A DNA stretch of 64,000 nucleotides, from contig JARGEQ010000008.1 of the NCBI GenBank assembly GCA_029211145.1, forward strand, positions 79,433-143,432, written 5' to 3'. This stretch comes from Marinimicrococcus flavescens. Its GTDB lineage: Bacteria; Pseudomonadota; Alphaproteobacteria; Geminicoccales; Geminicoccaceae. The notes under the pieces are model-generated. The model was given only the letters and a program-made list of their open reading frames with translations, was not told the origin of the DNA and did not search any database. Positions 47,862 to 56,552 of this stretch are shown in pieces. Numbering within the stretch: the stretch's first letter is position 1; each line of letters opens with the position of its first letter. A program made the position numbers and the translations under genes.

Positions 47862-48565
47862 CAGCGTGGGGCGTCGCCAGCCTCGCCGAACGCCTCCTCG
47901 ACCACCAGCACGAGAAGGCGGCGCGGGCCGTGCGCGCCGAGCTCGATCTTCTGGCCGACATCGCCGGTGCGCGACGGACCGGTGACGAGATTCACCGAGC
48001 GCGGCGGCCGGCCCAGCCCCTCGCGCAGGCGCTGCCAGCTGTCCTCGTAGGCGCCGTCGATATCCTCGGCCTGAAGAAGGGCGATGACCGTCTCCGGCAG
48101 GAAGGCCAGCAGGGTCGGCTGCTCGCGGCTCGAGGCCAGCATCAGCGTGCCGGTCTCGGCGATGCCGGCCACCGCCACGGTGAGACCCACCGCATCGTCC
48201 GGGGCGGCGGTGCCGCGCCGCACCCGCAGGAGCGGCTGCTGCTCCCACTCCGCGAGGTCGAGCATCGGCTCGGGCGCCATCACCATCTTTTGCGGCAGGT
48301 CGTGGCGGCGCAGGAAGGCGCTGACCGCGGCCGGCGCGTCGGTGAGCCGGGCGAGGCGCTCGACCTCCGCCGAGACCGCCAGCGCCTTCTCGCAGAACAG
48401 CGCCACGCGGCCCTCGCGGTCGAGCCTCGTGTGGGCCGGCACGAGGTTGGGGCGCGGATTGTCGAGCCGGGCGCGCACCGTCTCGACGGCCTTCGCCTGC
48501 TCCTCCCCGGTGCGGCCGATCGCCTGGCGCAGGCGGGCCAGGATGGCGTCGCGGGCGGCACTCAC
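47861..48565 (-). CDS. lutC: L-lactate utilisation protein LutC (LUD domain)
   Basis: The 234-residue LUD-domain subunit works with LutA and LutB in iron-sulfur-dependent oxidation of L-lactate to pyruvate. SAARDAILARLRQAIG at the start, GIAETGTLMLASS and NLVTGPSRTGDVGQKIELGAHGP (here in parts) are diagnostic. GTG 48565 overlaps the lutB stop by four bases (GTGA). Confidence 0.92.
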   Translation of the reverse strand: MSAARDAILARLRQAIGRTGEEQAKAVETVRARLDNPRPNLVPAHTRLDREGRVALFCEKALAVSAEVERLARLTDAPAAVSAFLRRHDLPQKMVMAPEPMLDLAEWEQQPLLRVRRGTAAPDDAVGLTVAVAGIAETGTLMLASSREQPTLLAFLPETVIALLQAEDIDGAYEDSWQRLREGLGRPPRSVNLVTGPSRTGDVGQKIELGAHGPRRLLVLVVEEAFGEAGDAPR

Positions 48566-49974
48566 GAGCCTGCTCCGCGGCGCTTCTTCCAGGCCTGCAT
48601 GAAGGTCGGGCCCTGGGGTGCGGGCATATCGCGGGTGCCGGTCCAGCCGCCGGCGAGCGGCAACCGGCGCATTCGCCCCTGCCGCCCGCCCAGAAGCCGC
48701 ATGGCGCCGACCGCCATGCCCGTGGCGAGCCGGTAGAGCCGCGGCCGGCGCGCCACGAAGCCCCACAGCGCCAGGCCGTAGCGGGCCGCGGGCGGGTTGA
48801 GCTGGCGGTTGAACTGCTCCTCGCGCCAGTGCCGCATGAGCTTGGGCAAGGGGATGCGCACCGGGCACACCTCCTCGCAGCGGCCGCAGAAGGTCGAGGC
48901 GTTGGGCAGCGGGTGGGCTTCCTCGATGCCGACGAACTGCGGCGTCAGCACCGAGCCCATGGGCCCCACATAGACCCAACCATAGGCGTGCCCGCCGGCC
49001 GCCAGATAGACCGGGCAGTGGTTCATGCAGGCGCCGCAGCGGATGCAGCGCAGCATCTCCTGGAAGGCCGAGCCCACCATCTTGCTGCGACCATTGTCGA
49101 GCAGCACGAGGTGGAACTCGCGCGGCCCGTCGAGATCCTCCTCGCGCTTGGGGCCGGTCATTACCGTGGTGTAAGCCGAGAACTCCTGGCCGGTCGCCGA
49201 GCGCGCCAGCAGGCGGAGGAGCGTGAAGGCGTCCTCCATGGTCGGCACGATCTTCTCGATGCTGGCGATGCAGATGTGGGTGCGCGGCAGGCCCTGGGTG
49301 AGCTCGGCATTGCCCTCGTTGGTGACGGTGATGATCGAGCCGGTCTCGGCCACGAGGAAATTGGCCCCGGTGATCCCCACGTCGGCCTCGAGATAGCGCT
49401 GGCGCAGCACGCGGCGCGCCTCGCCGACCAGCGCCCCGCCCTCCTCCAGCCGCTCGCCGCCATGATGCTTGTGGAAGAGGTCGGAGACCTCGTCCTTGGT
49501 CATGTGCACCGCCGGGCCCACCAGGTGGCTCGGCGGCTGGCCGGCGAGCTGGATGATGTACTCGCCCAGATCGGTCTCGACCGGCTTGACGTCGTTGGCC
49601 TCGAGCCACGGATTGAGCCCGATCTCCTCGGCGATCATACTCTTGCTCTTGGTCACCGTGCGCGCGTCGGCCTCGCGACACAGCTCGAGGACGATGGTGC
49701 GCGCCTCGGCGGCGTCGCGCGCCCAGTGGACCTTGCCGCCGGCCTCCTCGACCTTGGCGGTGAAGGCCTCGAGATAGAGGTCGAGATGGGCCAGGACGTG
49801 GTTCTTGATGTCGCGGCCGGTATCGCGCAGCTGCTCGAACTCGGGCAGGGCCCCGGCGGCGCGGCCGCGGGCGGCCTGCCAGCCGGTGCGGATGCCGCCG
49901 AGCGCCTCCTGCAGGACCGGGTTCTCGAGCGCCTCGTGGGCGTTCTGCTTGAAGGCATGGCTCGTTGGCTGCAC
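48562..49974 (-). CDS. lutB: L-lactate utilisation iron-sulfur protein LutB
   Basis: The 470-residue subunit joins an N-terminal LUD domain (ADVGITGANFLVAETGSI, then TNEGNAELTQGLPRTHI) to a C-terminal ferredoxin-like part with cluster motifs CIRCGACMNHCPVY and CGRCEEVCPVRIPLP. It passes electrons from lactate toward the quinone pool. The GTG 49974 start lies two bases after the lutA stop, so translation is coupled. Confidence 0.93.
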   Translation of the reverse strand: MQPTSHAFKQNAHEALENPVLQEALGGIRTGWQAARGRAAGALPEFEQLRDTGRDIKNHVLAHLDLYLEAFTAKVEEAGGKVHWARDAAEARTIVLELCREADARTVTKSKSMIAEEIGLNPWLEANDVKPVETDLGEYIIQLAGQPPSHLVGPAVHMTKDEVSDLFHKHHGGERLEEGGALVGEARRVLRQRYLEADVGITGANFLVAETGSIITVTNEGNAELTQGLPRTHICIASIEKIVPTMEDAFTLLRLLARSATGQEFSAYTTVMTGPKREEDLDGPREFHLVLLDNGRSKMVGSAFQEMLRCIRCGACMNHCPVYLAAGGHAYGWVYVGPMGSVLTPQFVGIEEAHPLPNASTFCGRCEEVCPVRIPLPKLMRHWREEQFNRQLNPPAARYGLALWGFVARRPRLYRLATGMAVGAMRLLGGRQGRMRRLPLAGGWTGTRDMPAPQGPTFMQAWKKRRGAGS

Positions 49975-49976
49975 CG

Positions 49977-50750
49977 TCAGGCCTCCCGGCTGCCGCTCTC
50001 GCCGATGGAAGGCGCGTCGAGCTCGCCCGCCAGCACCTCGGCCACGTGCCGCACCTCCACCGCGCTGCCCAGCCGCTTGAGCCGCCCGGCCATGTTCATC
50101 AGGCAGCCGAGGTCGCCGGCCAGCACCGTGGCAGCGCCGCTGCGGTCGATGGCGGCTACCTTGTCGTCGACCATGCGGGTCGAGATCTCGGGATATTTCA
50201 CGCAGAACGTGCCGCCGAACCCGCAGCACACCTCGCTGTCGTCCATCTCGACCAGCTCGAGGCCCTCGACCGTCTCGAGGAGGCGGCGCGGCTGGTGCCT
50301 GATCTTGAGCTCGCGCAGGCCCGAGCAGCTGTCGTGGTAGGTGACCCGTCCCTCGAGCGCCGCCTCGACGCCCTCGACCTTCATGACGTCGGCCAGGAAG
50401 CTCACCAGCTCGTGGCAGCGCTCCGCCACCGCACGGGCCCGCCCGGCCCACTCGGGATCCTCGCCGAGCAGCTCGGGATAGTGCACCCGCAGCATCCCGG
50501 CGCAGGAGCCGGAGGGCACCACCACGTGATCATAGGGCTCGAGCAGCGCCACGGCCCGGCGCGCCATCTCGGTCGCCGTGGCACGGTCGCCGGAATTGAA
50601 GGCGGGCTGGCCGCAGCAGGTCTGCGCCTCGGGCACCTCGACCCGGCAGCCGGCCTGCTCCAGCAGCTTCACGGCGGCAAAACCGACGGAAGGGCGGAAC
50701 AGGTCGACCAGGCAGGTGACGAACAAGGCGACACGCGGGGAAGTGTTCAT
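49977..50750 (-). CDS. lutA: L-lactate utilisation protein LutA (CCG domain)
   Basis: The 257-residue protein has the two cysteine-rich CCG domains of the GlcF/HdrB class: TCCGQPAFNSGD near residue 45, SGSCAGM, YHDSCSGLREL and CCGFGGTFCVKYPEIS near residue 175. It binds iron-sulfur clusters and is essential for LutABC lactate oxidation. It is the first lut gene, 106 bases after mltA on the same strand. No lactate permease or LutR regulator is beside it. A short direct repeat (CGCGCTGGTGGCGG, twice in 50764-50803) lies upstream. Confidence 0.92.
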   Translation of the reverse strand: MNTSPRVALFVTCLVDLFRPSVGFAAVKLLEQAGCRVEVPEAQTCCGQPAFNSGDRATATEMARRAVALLEPYDHVVVPSGSCAGMLRVHYPELLGEDPEWAGRARAVAERCHELVSFLADVMKVEGVEAALEGRVTYHDSCSGLRELKIRHQPRRLLETVEGLELVEMDDSEVCCGFGGTFCVKYPEISTRMVDDKVAAIDRSGAATVLAGDLGCLMNMAGRLKRLGSAVEVRHVAEVLAGELDAPSIGESGSREA

Positions 50751-50856
50751 GACATTGCTTGTCGCGCTGGTGGCGGGGCTTGACGCGCTGGTGGCGGCGA
50801 AAGGTAGCGGATGGCCGGCGGCGCAGGCAACCGCCTGCGGCGGAACGGCCCGCCGC

Positions 50857-52068
50857 TCAACTGGAAGGCATGGCGGCCCTGGGGACAAGAGCCCAATAGC
50901 GCCCGCGGCTCTTCATGTGGCCGGCGATGTGCTCGGCTACGGGCCCGGCACCCCAAAAGACGTCGCCGCGCACCGGCCCGCGGATCGCCCCGCCCGTGTC
51001 CTGGGCCACGACCAGCCGCTCGATGCGCCGCTCGCCCTCGGGGAAGGGTGCCGTGCTGGCGAGCCACATGGGCAGTCCCAGCGGCAGGAATTTTCTGTCC
51101 ACCGCCAGCGAGCGGCCGGGGGTGAGCGGCACGTTCTGGGCGCCCACCGGGCCCTCGCCGCCGGCCCCGGGCCTCACGCTGAAGAAGACGTAGGAGCGGT
51201 TGCGCTCCATGATCTCCTGCGCCCTGCCGGGGTTGGCTTTGAGCCACTCGCGGATGGTCTGGAGCGAGACCTTCTCGCGCTCGAGCGCTCCCATCTCGAC
51301 GAGATCGCGGCCTATCGCCCGGTAGGGCTGGCCGTTCTGGTCGGCATAGGCGACGCGCACCCGGCTGCCGTCCTCGAGCTCGACCTGGCCCGAGCCCTGG
51401 ATCTGCAGGAAGAACTTGGCGATCGGGTCGTCGACCCAGAGCAGCTCGAGCTGGCGCCCGGCCAGCGCGCCGTCGTCGATCTGGGCGCGGGTGAAATAGG
51501 GCAGCAGCCTGCCCTGCTCGACCCGCCCGCCGATCCGCCGTCCCTTGAGCTCGGGGTCGAAGGCCGCCAGATCGACGCTCACCAGATCGGCCGGGCGGCC
51601 GTGCAGGGGAACGGTGTAGCGTCCCCCCGGCCGGCGCGAGCCCTGCAGCAGCGGCTCGTAGTAGCCGGTAAAGAGTCCTTCGGCCTCGTCCCCGTTGCGC
51701 AGCTCGACGACGGCGAACCGGCTCTCGAAGAAGCGGCGGAGCGCCTCGGGCTCGGCGCCGGCGACCGCCGCCTCGCGGCACGCCGCCTGCCAGTGCGCGA
51801 GCCGGCCGAAGGCCTCCTCGCCGTCCATCATGGCGGCCGCCGGATCCTTGCGCTCCAGCACACGGCAGGACGACCTGAAGGCATCCATGGCGGAGCGGGG
51901 ATCGTCCTCGCGCCAGCCCGGCAGGTCGGCGAAGGACGCGGGCCGGAGCACCAGCTCCGGCGCCGCCGGCTCGGCCTCGCGCTTCCCGCATCCGGCGAGA
52001 AGCGCCAGCGCCAGCACCGCCAGAAGCGGCGCCACCGCGCGGCCGGTGCGGGTGATGCCCCTGCTCAC
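50857..52068 (-). CDS. mltA: Membrane-bound lytic murein transglycosylase A
   Basis: The 403-residue lipoprotein cleaves peptidoglycan glycan strands, forming 1,6-anhydromuramic ends. The signal ends in a good lipobox (ALLAGC, residues about 22-27). The MltA domain shows GLFTGYYEPLLQGS and FFLQIQGSGQVELEDG, and the C-terminal 3D domain has the catalytic Asp in VVAQDTGGAIRGPVRGDVFWG. GTG 52068 overlaps the Tim44-like stop (GTGA), in the usual order Tim44-like, mltA. Confidence 0.93.
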   Translation of the reverse strand: MSRGITRTGRAVAPLLAVLALALLAGCGKREAEPAAPELVLRPASFADLPGWREDDPRSAMDAFRSSCRVLERKDPAAAMMDGEEAFGRLAHWQAACREAAVAGAEPEALRRFFESRFAVVELRNGDEAEGLFTGYYEPLLQGSRRPGGRYTVPLHGRPADLVSVDLAAFDPELKGRRIGGRVEQGRLLPYFTRAQIDDGALAGRQLELLWVDDPIAKFFLQIQGSGQVELEDGSRVRVAYADQNGQPYRAIGRDLVEMGALEREKVSLQTIREWLKANPGRAQEIMERNRSYVFFSVRPGAGGEGPVGAQNVPLTPGRSLAVDRKFLPLGLPMWLASTAPFPEGERRIERLVVAQDTGGAIRGPVRGDVFWGAGPVAEHIAGHMKSRGRYWALVPRAAMPSS

Positions 52069-52781
52069 GCCCCCGAACGCGTCTCGGCGAGCGACCAGTT
52101 GGGATCCGACGAGCGGGTGTCGCGCTCGAAGGTCCACAGATCGACGACCGTCTCGACATGGGCCGCATCGCCCTCGACCACGGTGCCCTGGGCATCGCGG
52201 GTGGCGTTGATCTGCTCGCTGCGGAAACGCACGGTCACCCGGCTCATCGGGCCGGCGAGGCCGGCCTCGACGATCTCGGCGCCGGGCACCGCCACCAGCT
52301 CGGTGTGCAGGACCTGGCCCTGCGCCTGGCGCTGGTCGATGGCAGCGGCGAAGCTGGTGAAGACATCGTCGGCCAGGAGCGGCCGCAGCGTCTCCTTCTC
52401 GCCCTTGGCGAAAGCCTCGACGATCATCGCGAAGGCCGCACGGGCGCCATGGATGAAGCCGCCGGGATCGAAGGACGGGTCGACCGAGCGGATCGCCCGC
52501 ACGCCATCCGCGGCGGCGGGCTCGACACCCTCGAGGACCGCCTCGTCCTCGGGCCGCACGCCGCTCAACCGGTCAGGCAGCGGCACCACATTGTCGCCGC
52601 GGCCCTGATCGCCGCGGGTCTCGCCGTCGCCGCGCACGGGCGCCGGCTGCGGCTCGATCCGGCTTGGACGGCGGCGCTCGTGGCCGGTACGCTTGCCCAG
52701 CACGCTGCGCAGACGCAGCCCGATGAACGCCGCGACCATGGCGATGAAGATGATATCGAGATAGGCGAAGCTGTCGGACAT
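52065..52781 (-). CDS. Tim44-like domain protein (TimA type)
   Basis: The 238-residue inner-membrane-anchored protein has one N-terminal helix (YLDIIFIAMVAAFIGLRLRSV), a charged linker (about residues 30-85) and a C-terminal Tim44-like domain (FDPGGFIHGARAAFAMIVEAF, ADDVFTSFAAAI, VVDLWTFERD). Relatives of this protein in Caulobacter are linked to membrane protein import. It is the first gene of a minus-strand unit and is divergent from fxsA. Confidence 0.88.
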   Translation of the reverse strand: MSDSFAYLDIIFIAMVAAFIGLRLRSVLGKRTGHERRRPSRIEPQPAPVRGDGETRGDQGRGDNVVPLPDRLSGVRPEDEAVLEGVEPAAADGVRAIRSVDPSFDPGGFIHGARAAFAMIVEAFAKGEKETLRPLLADDVFTSFAAAIDQRQAQGQVLHTELVAVPGAEIVEAGLAGPMSRVTVRFRSEQINATRDAQGTVVEGDAAHVETVVDLWTFERDTRSSDPNWSLAETRSGA

Positions 52782-52912
52782 CTGCCTCGACCGTTGCGGC
52801 GCGTCGTGCAGCCAGGACGCCATGCCGCGGATGACGGCTTCCCCTACACGGCGCAACCTGGTTGCCAAACGATCATATAAGCTTGCACCGCCAAAAACAA
52901 ACCGCAGGGACC

Positions 52913-53398
52913 ATGCGCATACCACTGATCCTCCGGGCGGCCGTGCCGCTCCTGCCGATCCTCGAGATCGTCCTCCTCATCGTGCTCGGCAGCGAGCTGG
53001 GAGCGCTGCCGGTGATCGGCCTGCTGCTCGCCTCGGCGGTGCTGGGTGCCTTGCTGCTGCGCCATCACGGCGCGCGCCTGGTGCGCGAGATCGAGCGCAA
53101 CCTGAATGCCGGCCGTCTGCCGCTGGCCGAGACGTTCCGCGCCGCCTGCGTGGGCGCCGCCGGCGTCCTGCTGATCCTGCCCGGGGTCATCAGCGATGCG
53201 GTGGCGCTGGTGCTGGTCTTGCCGCCGCTGCAGCGGCTTCTCTACAACCTTCTGGCCCGTGGCCTCGGCGTCGACGGCGGTTCCGGACGGGCCGCCGCCC
53301 GCGACGGGATCATCGAGGCGGACTACGAGATCGTCGAGGAGCGGCGCGAGGAGGTCATCGAGGACCGGCGCGACGAGCCCGGCAGAGGAGAGCGCTGA
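52913..53398 (+). CDS. fxsA: FxsA family membrane protein
   Basis: The 161-residue membrane protein has the FxsA core: hydrophobic segments at residues about 9-28, 30-50 and 78-100, with the loop GSELGALPVIGLLLASAVLG (a 20-residue stretch) and ILPGVISDAVALVLVLPP. The C-terminal tail is strongly charged. FxsA was found as an E. coli protein that affects phage exclusion when overexpressed; its normal role is unknown. ATG 52913 follows AGGGA; it is coupled to the next gene by TGATG. Confidence 0.88.
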   Translation: MRIPLILRAAVPLLPILEIVLLIVLGSELGALPVIGLLLASAVLGALLLRHHGARLVREIERNLNAGRLPLAETFRAACVGAAGVLLILPGVISDAVALVLVLPPLQRLLYNLLARGLGVDGGSGRAAARDGIIEADYEIVEERREEVIEDRRDEPGRGER

Positions 53399-53949
53399 TG
53401 CTGCTGCTGCGCCACGCCCAGTCGGAGTGGAACGTGCATTTCGGTGCGACGCGGGTCGATCCCGGGATCTTCGACCCGCCGCTCACCGAGGAGGGTGAGG
53501 CGCAGGCGCTGGCGGCCGCGCAGGAGCTGCGCGGCAAGGGAATCCGCCGGCTGCTCGCCAGCCCCTACCGGCGAACCCTGCAGACGGCCTCGATCGTCGC
53601 CCGCGAGCTGGGCCTGCCGATCGCCGTCGAGCCGCTCGTGCGCGAGCGCTGCGCCTTCTCCTGCGACCAGGGCTCGCCCGCCTCGACCCTGGCCGGGCTC
53701 TGGCCGGAGCTCGACTTCGCGGGGCTCGAGGAGCGCTGGTGGGGCAAGGTCGTGGAGAGCACGGAGAGCCTGCGCGCGCGCGCCGACCTGTTCCTCGGGA
53801 AAGCCGCCCGGATGGTCGACCGCGACACCACCGCGGTGGTCAGCCACTGGGGCTTCATCCGTTGCGTGACCGGGCAGGAAGTGGGAAACACCGGCGCGGT
53901 CCGGCTGCGGCTCGACCGGCCCGCCCCCGCCCAGATGAGGAATGCCTGA
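53398..53949 (+). CDS. Histidine phosphatase family protein
   Basis: The 183-residue protein has the RHG motif LLRHAQSEWN at residues 3-12 (His is the phospho-acceptor), RRTLQTASIVA with the second arginine, and the late VSHWGFIRCVTG with the acid/base region. Phosphoglycerate-mutase-like members act on many phosphoesters; substrate unknown. Start and stop overlap its neighbours (TGATG on both sides), so fxsA, this gene and secB are one coupled unit. Confidence 0.88.
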   Translation: MLLLRHAQSEWNVHFGATRVDPGIFDPPLTEEGEAQALAAAQELRGKGIRRLLASPYRRTLQTASIVARELGLPIAVEPLVRERCAFSCDQGSPASTLAGLWPELDFAGLEERWWGKVVESTESLRARADLFLGKAARMVDRDTTAVVSHWGFIRCVTGQEVGNTGAVRLRLDRPAPAQMRNA

Positions 53950-54467
53950 TGACCGACAACAGCAGCACCCCGCCGGCCGGCGCCCAGCCGGACGCGCAGA
54001 ATGCCGCCCCGCGGCTGTCGATCCTGACCCAGTACGTCAAGGACATGTCGTTCGAGAACCCGCGGGCGCCCGGCGGCCTCGGACAGGGCCAGCCGCGCCC
54101 GGAGATCCAGATCGGCGTCGATACCCGCGCCCAGGCGGTGGCCGACGGCCACTACGAGGTCTCGATCGAGCTCAATGTCGAGGCCAAGAGCGGCGAGACC
54201 ACCGTCTTCCTGCTCGAGCTCTCCTATGGCGGCGTGTTCGCGCTGGCCAACATTCCCGACGACAGCCTGCAGCCGCTGCTCCTGATCGAGTGCCCGCGCC
54301 TGCTGTTCCCGTTCGTGCGGCGGATCGTCAGCGACGTGACCCGCGATGGCGGCTTCCCGCCGCTGCTCCTCGACCCGATCGACTTCGTCACCCTCTACCG
54401 GCGTCGTCTGCAGCAGGCCCAGCAGCAGGGCCAGGACGGCGGCGCGGCACCGACCGCCGAGGCCTGA
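53949..54467 (+). CDS. secB: Protein-export chaperone SecB
   Basis: The 172-residue cytosolic chaperone keeps preproteins unfolded and hands them to SecA. LTQYVKDMSFENPRAP, TVFLLELSYGGVFAL, ECPRLLFPFVRRIVSDVTRDGGFPPLLLDPIDF (in its parts ECPRLLFPF and DGGFPPLLLDPI) are diagnostic. A disordered tail (QQAQQQGQDGG) ends the protein. It is translationally coupled to the phosphatase gene. Confidence 0.95.
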   Translation: MTDNSSTPPAGAQPDAQNAAPRLSILTQYVKDMSFENPRAPGGLGQGQPRPEIQIGVDTRAQAVADGHYEVSIELNVEAKSGETTVFLLELSYGGVFALANIPDDSLQPLLLIECPRLLFPFVRRIVSDVTRDGGFPPLLLDPIDFVTLYRRRLQQAQQQGQDGGAAPTAEA

Positions 54468-54495
54468 GCCCGGCAGCACCGGCGGCGCCGCCCCT

Positions 54496-55053
54496 TCAGG
54501 AGGCCGGCGCCGCCTGGTTCTCGAGAAGCTCCATGGCAGCCGCAACGCCGCCGGCGCGCTCGAGCAGGCGCACCGCCGAGGCATCGGCGAATCCGCACGC
54601 CACGACCTTCTCGAGCAGGGCCTGCCACTCGTCCCAGAACCCGTCGACATCGACCAGCAGCACCGGCAGGTCGTGGTAGCCGAGCTGGCGCAGGGTCACG
54701 ACCTCGAGCAGCTCGTCGAGCGTGCCGAGACCGCCGGGCAGCGTCAGGAAGGCATGCGACTCGGCGATCATCCGCTCCTTGCGGGCGAACATCGTCTCGG
54801 TCACGAGAAGCTCGGTGACGTCGTGCTTGCCGACCTCGCGCTCCATCAGGCGGCGCGGGATGATGCCCAGAACCTCACCGCCCGCGGCCAGCGTGGCGGA
54901 GGCCACCACGCCCATCAGCCCGACATCGCCGCCGCCATAGACCAGCCGCCAGCCGCGCCGGCCGATCTCCCGGCCGAGCGCCTCGGCAGCGGCCCGGAAC
55001 GAAGGGCTCGCGCCGAAGCGCGAGCCGCAGAACACACAAACGCTGAAGGTCAT
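54496..55053 (-). CDS. LOG family protein (TIGR00730, putative cytokinin riboside phosphohydrolase)
   Basis: The 185-residue Rossmann-like protein begins VCVFCGSRFG and has LVYGGGDVGLMG and the LOG signature PGGLGTLDELLEV (near residues 111-123). LOG enzymes remove ribose 5-phosphate from nucleotides such as AMP or cytokinin precursors. ATG 55053 is chosen over a longer frame because it gives the family start. It lies 22 bases after the aminotransferase gene on the same strand. Confidence 0.9.
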   Translation of the reverse strand: MTFSVCVFCGSRFGASPSFRAAAEALGREIGRRGWRLVYGGGDVGLMGVVASATLAAGGEVLGIIPRRLMEREVGKHDVTELLVTETMFARKERMIAESHAFLTLPGGLGTLDELLEVVTLRQLGYHDLPVLLVDVDGFWDEWQALLEKVVACGFADASAVRLLERAGGVAAAMELLENQAAPAS

Positions 55054-55075
55054 GGGAGGAGGATCGGACCGCCGC

Positions 55076-55939
55076 TCAGGCCGCACCGGTGGTCAGCTTG
55101 CGGAAATCGTCCATGAGGTCGCGGGTGACCGGGCCCACCGGATAGGTGACGTCGTCGATCGCCCGCACCGGCGTGACCTCGGCGGCGGTGCCGGTGACGA
55201 AGATCTCCTGCGCGCCCTGCAGCTCCTCCGGCTTGATGCGCCGCTCGATCACCTCGATGCCGCGCTGGCGCGCGAGGTCCATCACCGTGCGGCGGGTGAT
55301 GCCGTTGAGGAAGCAGTCGGCGATCGGCGTATGCAGGGCGCCGTTGCTCACCATGAAGAGGTTCGCCCCGGTGGTCTCCGCCACGTAGCCGCGATAATCC
55401 AGCATCAGCGCATCGCCGAAGCCCTTGGCCTCGGCCGCATGCTTGCTGAGCGTGCAGATCATGTAGAGGCCGGCGGCCTTGGCGTGGACCGGGGCGGCGG
55501 TGGGGGCCGGCCGGTCGTAGATCGCCCGGGTCAGGCGCAGGTCGCTGTAATAGGCACCCCACTCCCAGACAGCGATCGCCACGTTGATCTTGCTGTTGGG
55601 GGCAGAGACGCCCATCTGCTCGGAGCCGCGCCACGCCACCGGCCGGACATAACAGTCCTTGAAGCCGTTCTTGGCGATGATGGCGTTGGTCGCCGCGTCG
55701 AGCTCGGCCACGCTGTAGGGCAGCTCGAAACCCATGATCCGGCCGCCATCGACCAGCCGCTCGCTGTGCTCGGTGAGCTTGAAGACCTGGCCGTTGTAGC
55801 AGCGCTCGCCCTCGAAGACGCAGCTGCCATAGTGGAGGCCGTGCGTCAGCACATGTACCTTCGCCTCCCGCCACGGCACGATCTCGCCGTTGAACCAGAT
55901 GTAACCGTCGCGGTCGTCGTAGGGGATGAGCTGCGCCAT
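55076..55939 (-). CDS. ilvE: Branched-chain amino acid aminotransferase (class IV)
   Basis: The 287-residue PLP enzyme interconverts branched-chain amino acids and 2-oxoacids. YIWFNGEIVPW, HVLTHGLHYGSCVFEGER (the alternating beta-strand and loop), SKHAAEAKGFGDALMLDYRG with the likely Schiff-base lysine, and TGTAAEVTPVRAID are typical. A D-amino-acid transaminase role is less likely. ATG 55939 is preferred over an upstream extension. It is divergent from the MarR gene. Confidence 0.9.
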   Translation of the reverse strand: MAQLIPYDDRDGYIWFNGEIVPWREAKVHVLTHGLHYGSCVFEGERCYNGQVFKLTEHSERLVDGGRIMGFELPYSVAELDAATNAIIAKNGFKDCYVRPVAWRGSEQMGVSAPNSKINVAIAVWEWGAYYSDLRLTRAIYDRPAPTAAPVHAKAAGLYMICTLSKHAAEAKGFGDALMLDYRGYVAETTGANLFMVSNGALHTPIADCFLNGITRRTVMDLARQRGIEVIERRIKPEELQGAQEIFVTGTAAEVTPVRAIDDVTYPVGPVTRDLMDDFRKLTTGAA

Positions 55940-55967
55940 TGCTTTGCTGTCCGGCAGAGATAAACCC

Positions 55968-55997
55968 AGCAATTCGCTGTGGATTTCGGCGATTGCT
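55968..55997. promoter_or_regulatory. Imperfect inverted repeat in the ilvE/marR divergent promoter region
   Basis: AGCAATTCGC (55968-55977) and GCGATTGCT (55989-55997) are near-complementary arms 11 bases apart. Such dyads between a MarR gene and its divergent neighbour are often MarR operators; another ATTGCT occurs at 55938. Confidence 0.3.
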
Positions 55998-56062
55998 GTG
56001 CGTAGCATCGGCCTCCATAGGTGTCAACGCAAGCACATGAGCGGCATTCCGGATCTGCAGAA

Positions 56063-56542
56063 ATGGCTCCCCGCAATCCTCTCTTCCTCCGGGACGAGGA
56101 GCTCGAACGCAGTCTCGAGCTTCTGCTCCTGGCCGAGCGCGACCTCCTCGCCCGTGCCGGTGAAGCGCTCGCCCGCGAGCAGCTCTCCGAGCAGGACTTC
56201 CGCCTGCTCTATCTCGTCCAGCGCCACCCCGGCAGCACCATCGCCGAGCTCTGCACAGTGCTCGGCATGACCAAGCAGTCGCTGTCGCGGCACATCCAGG
56301 CGCTGGTGGCCGCGGGCCTCCTGCGCCAGCAAGCCGCGTCGCGCGGCGACCGGCGGCGGCGGCCGCTGGTGGTGACGGAGGCGGCGGTGGAGGTGATCGC
56401 GCGGGTCGGCGAGACCCACAAGGCCAGCCTCCGGCGCGCCTTCAAGAATGCCGGGCCGGAGGCCGTCGAGGGCTTCCAGCGGGTCCTGGCCGTGCTGATC
56501 GACGGGCCCGGCCGCCGCCTGCTCGGCAAGCACGCCGCCTGA
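56063..56542 (+). CDS. MarR family transcriptional regulator
   Basis: The 159-residue winged-helix regulator starts MAPRNPLFLRDEELERSLEL, has the recognition helix in GMTKQSLSRHIQALVAAGLL, the wing RGDRRRRPLVVT, and a C-terminal dimer helix. The ligand is unknown. ATG 56063 fits the family N-terminus; an in-frame GTG at 56021 is possible. It lies ten bases before the response regulator gene, a common order in Rhodospirillales. Confidence 0.88.
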   Translation: MAPRNPLFLRDEELERSLELLLLAERDLLARAGEALAREQLSEQDFRLLYLVQRHPGSTIAELCTVLGMTKQSLSRHIQALVAAGLLRQQAASRGDRRRRPLVVTEAAVEVIARVGETHKASLRRAFKNAGPEAVEGFQRVLAVLIDGPGRRLLGKHAA

Positions 56543-56552
56543 GGAAGCCATC

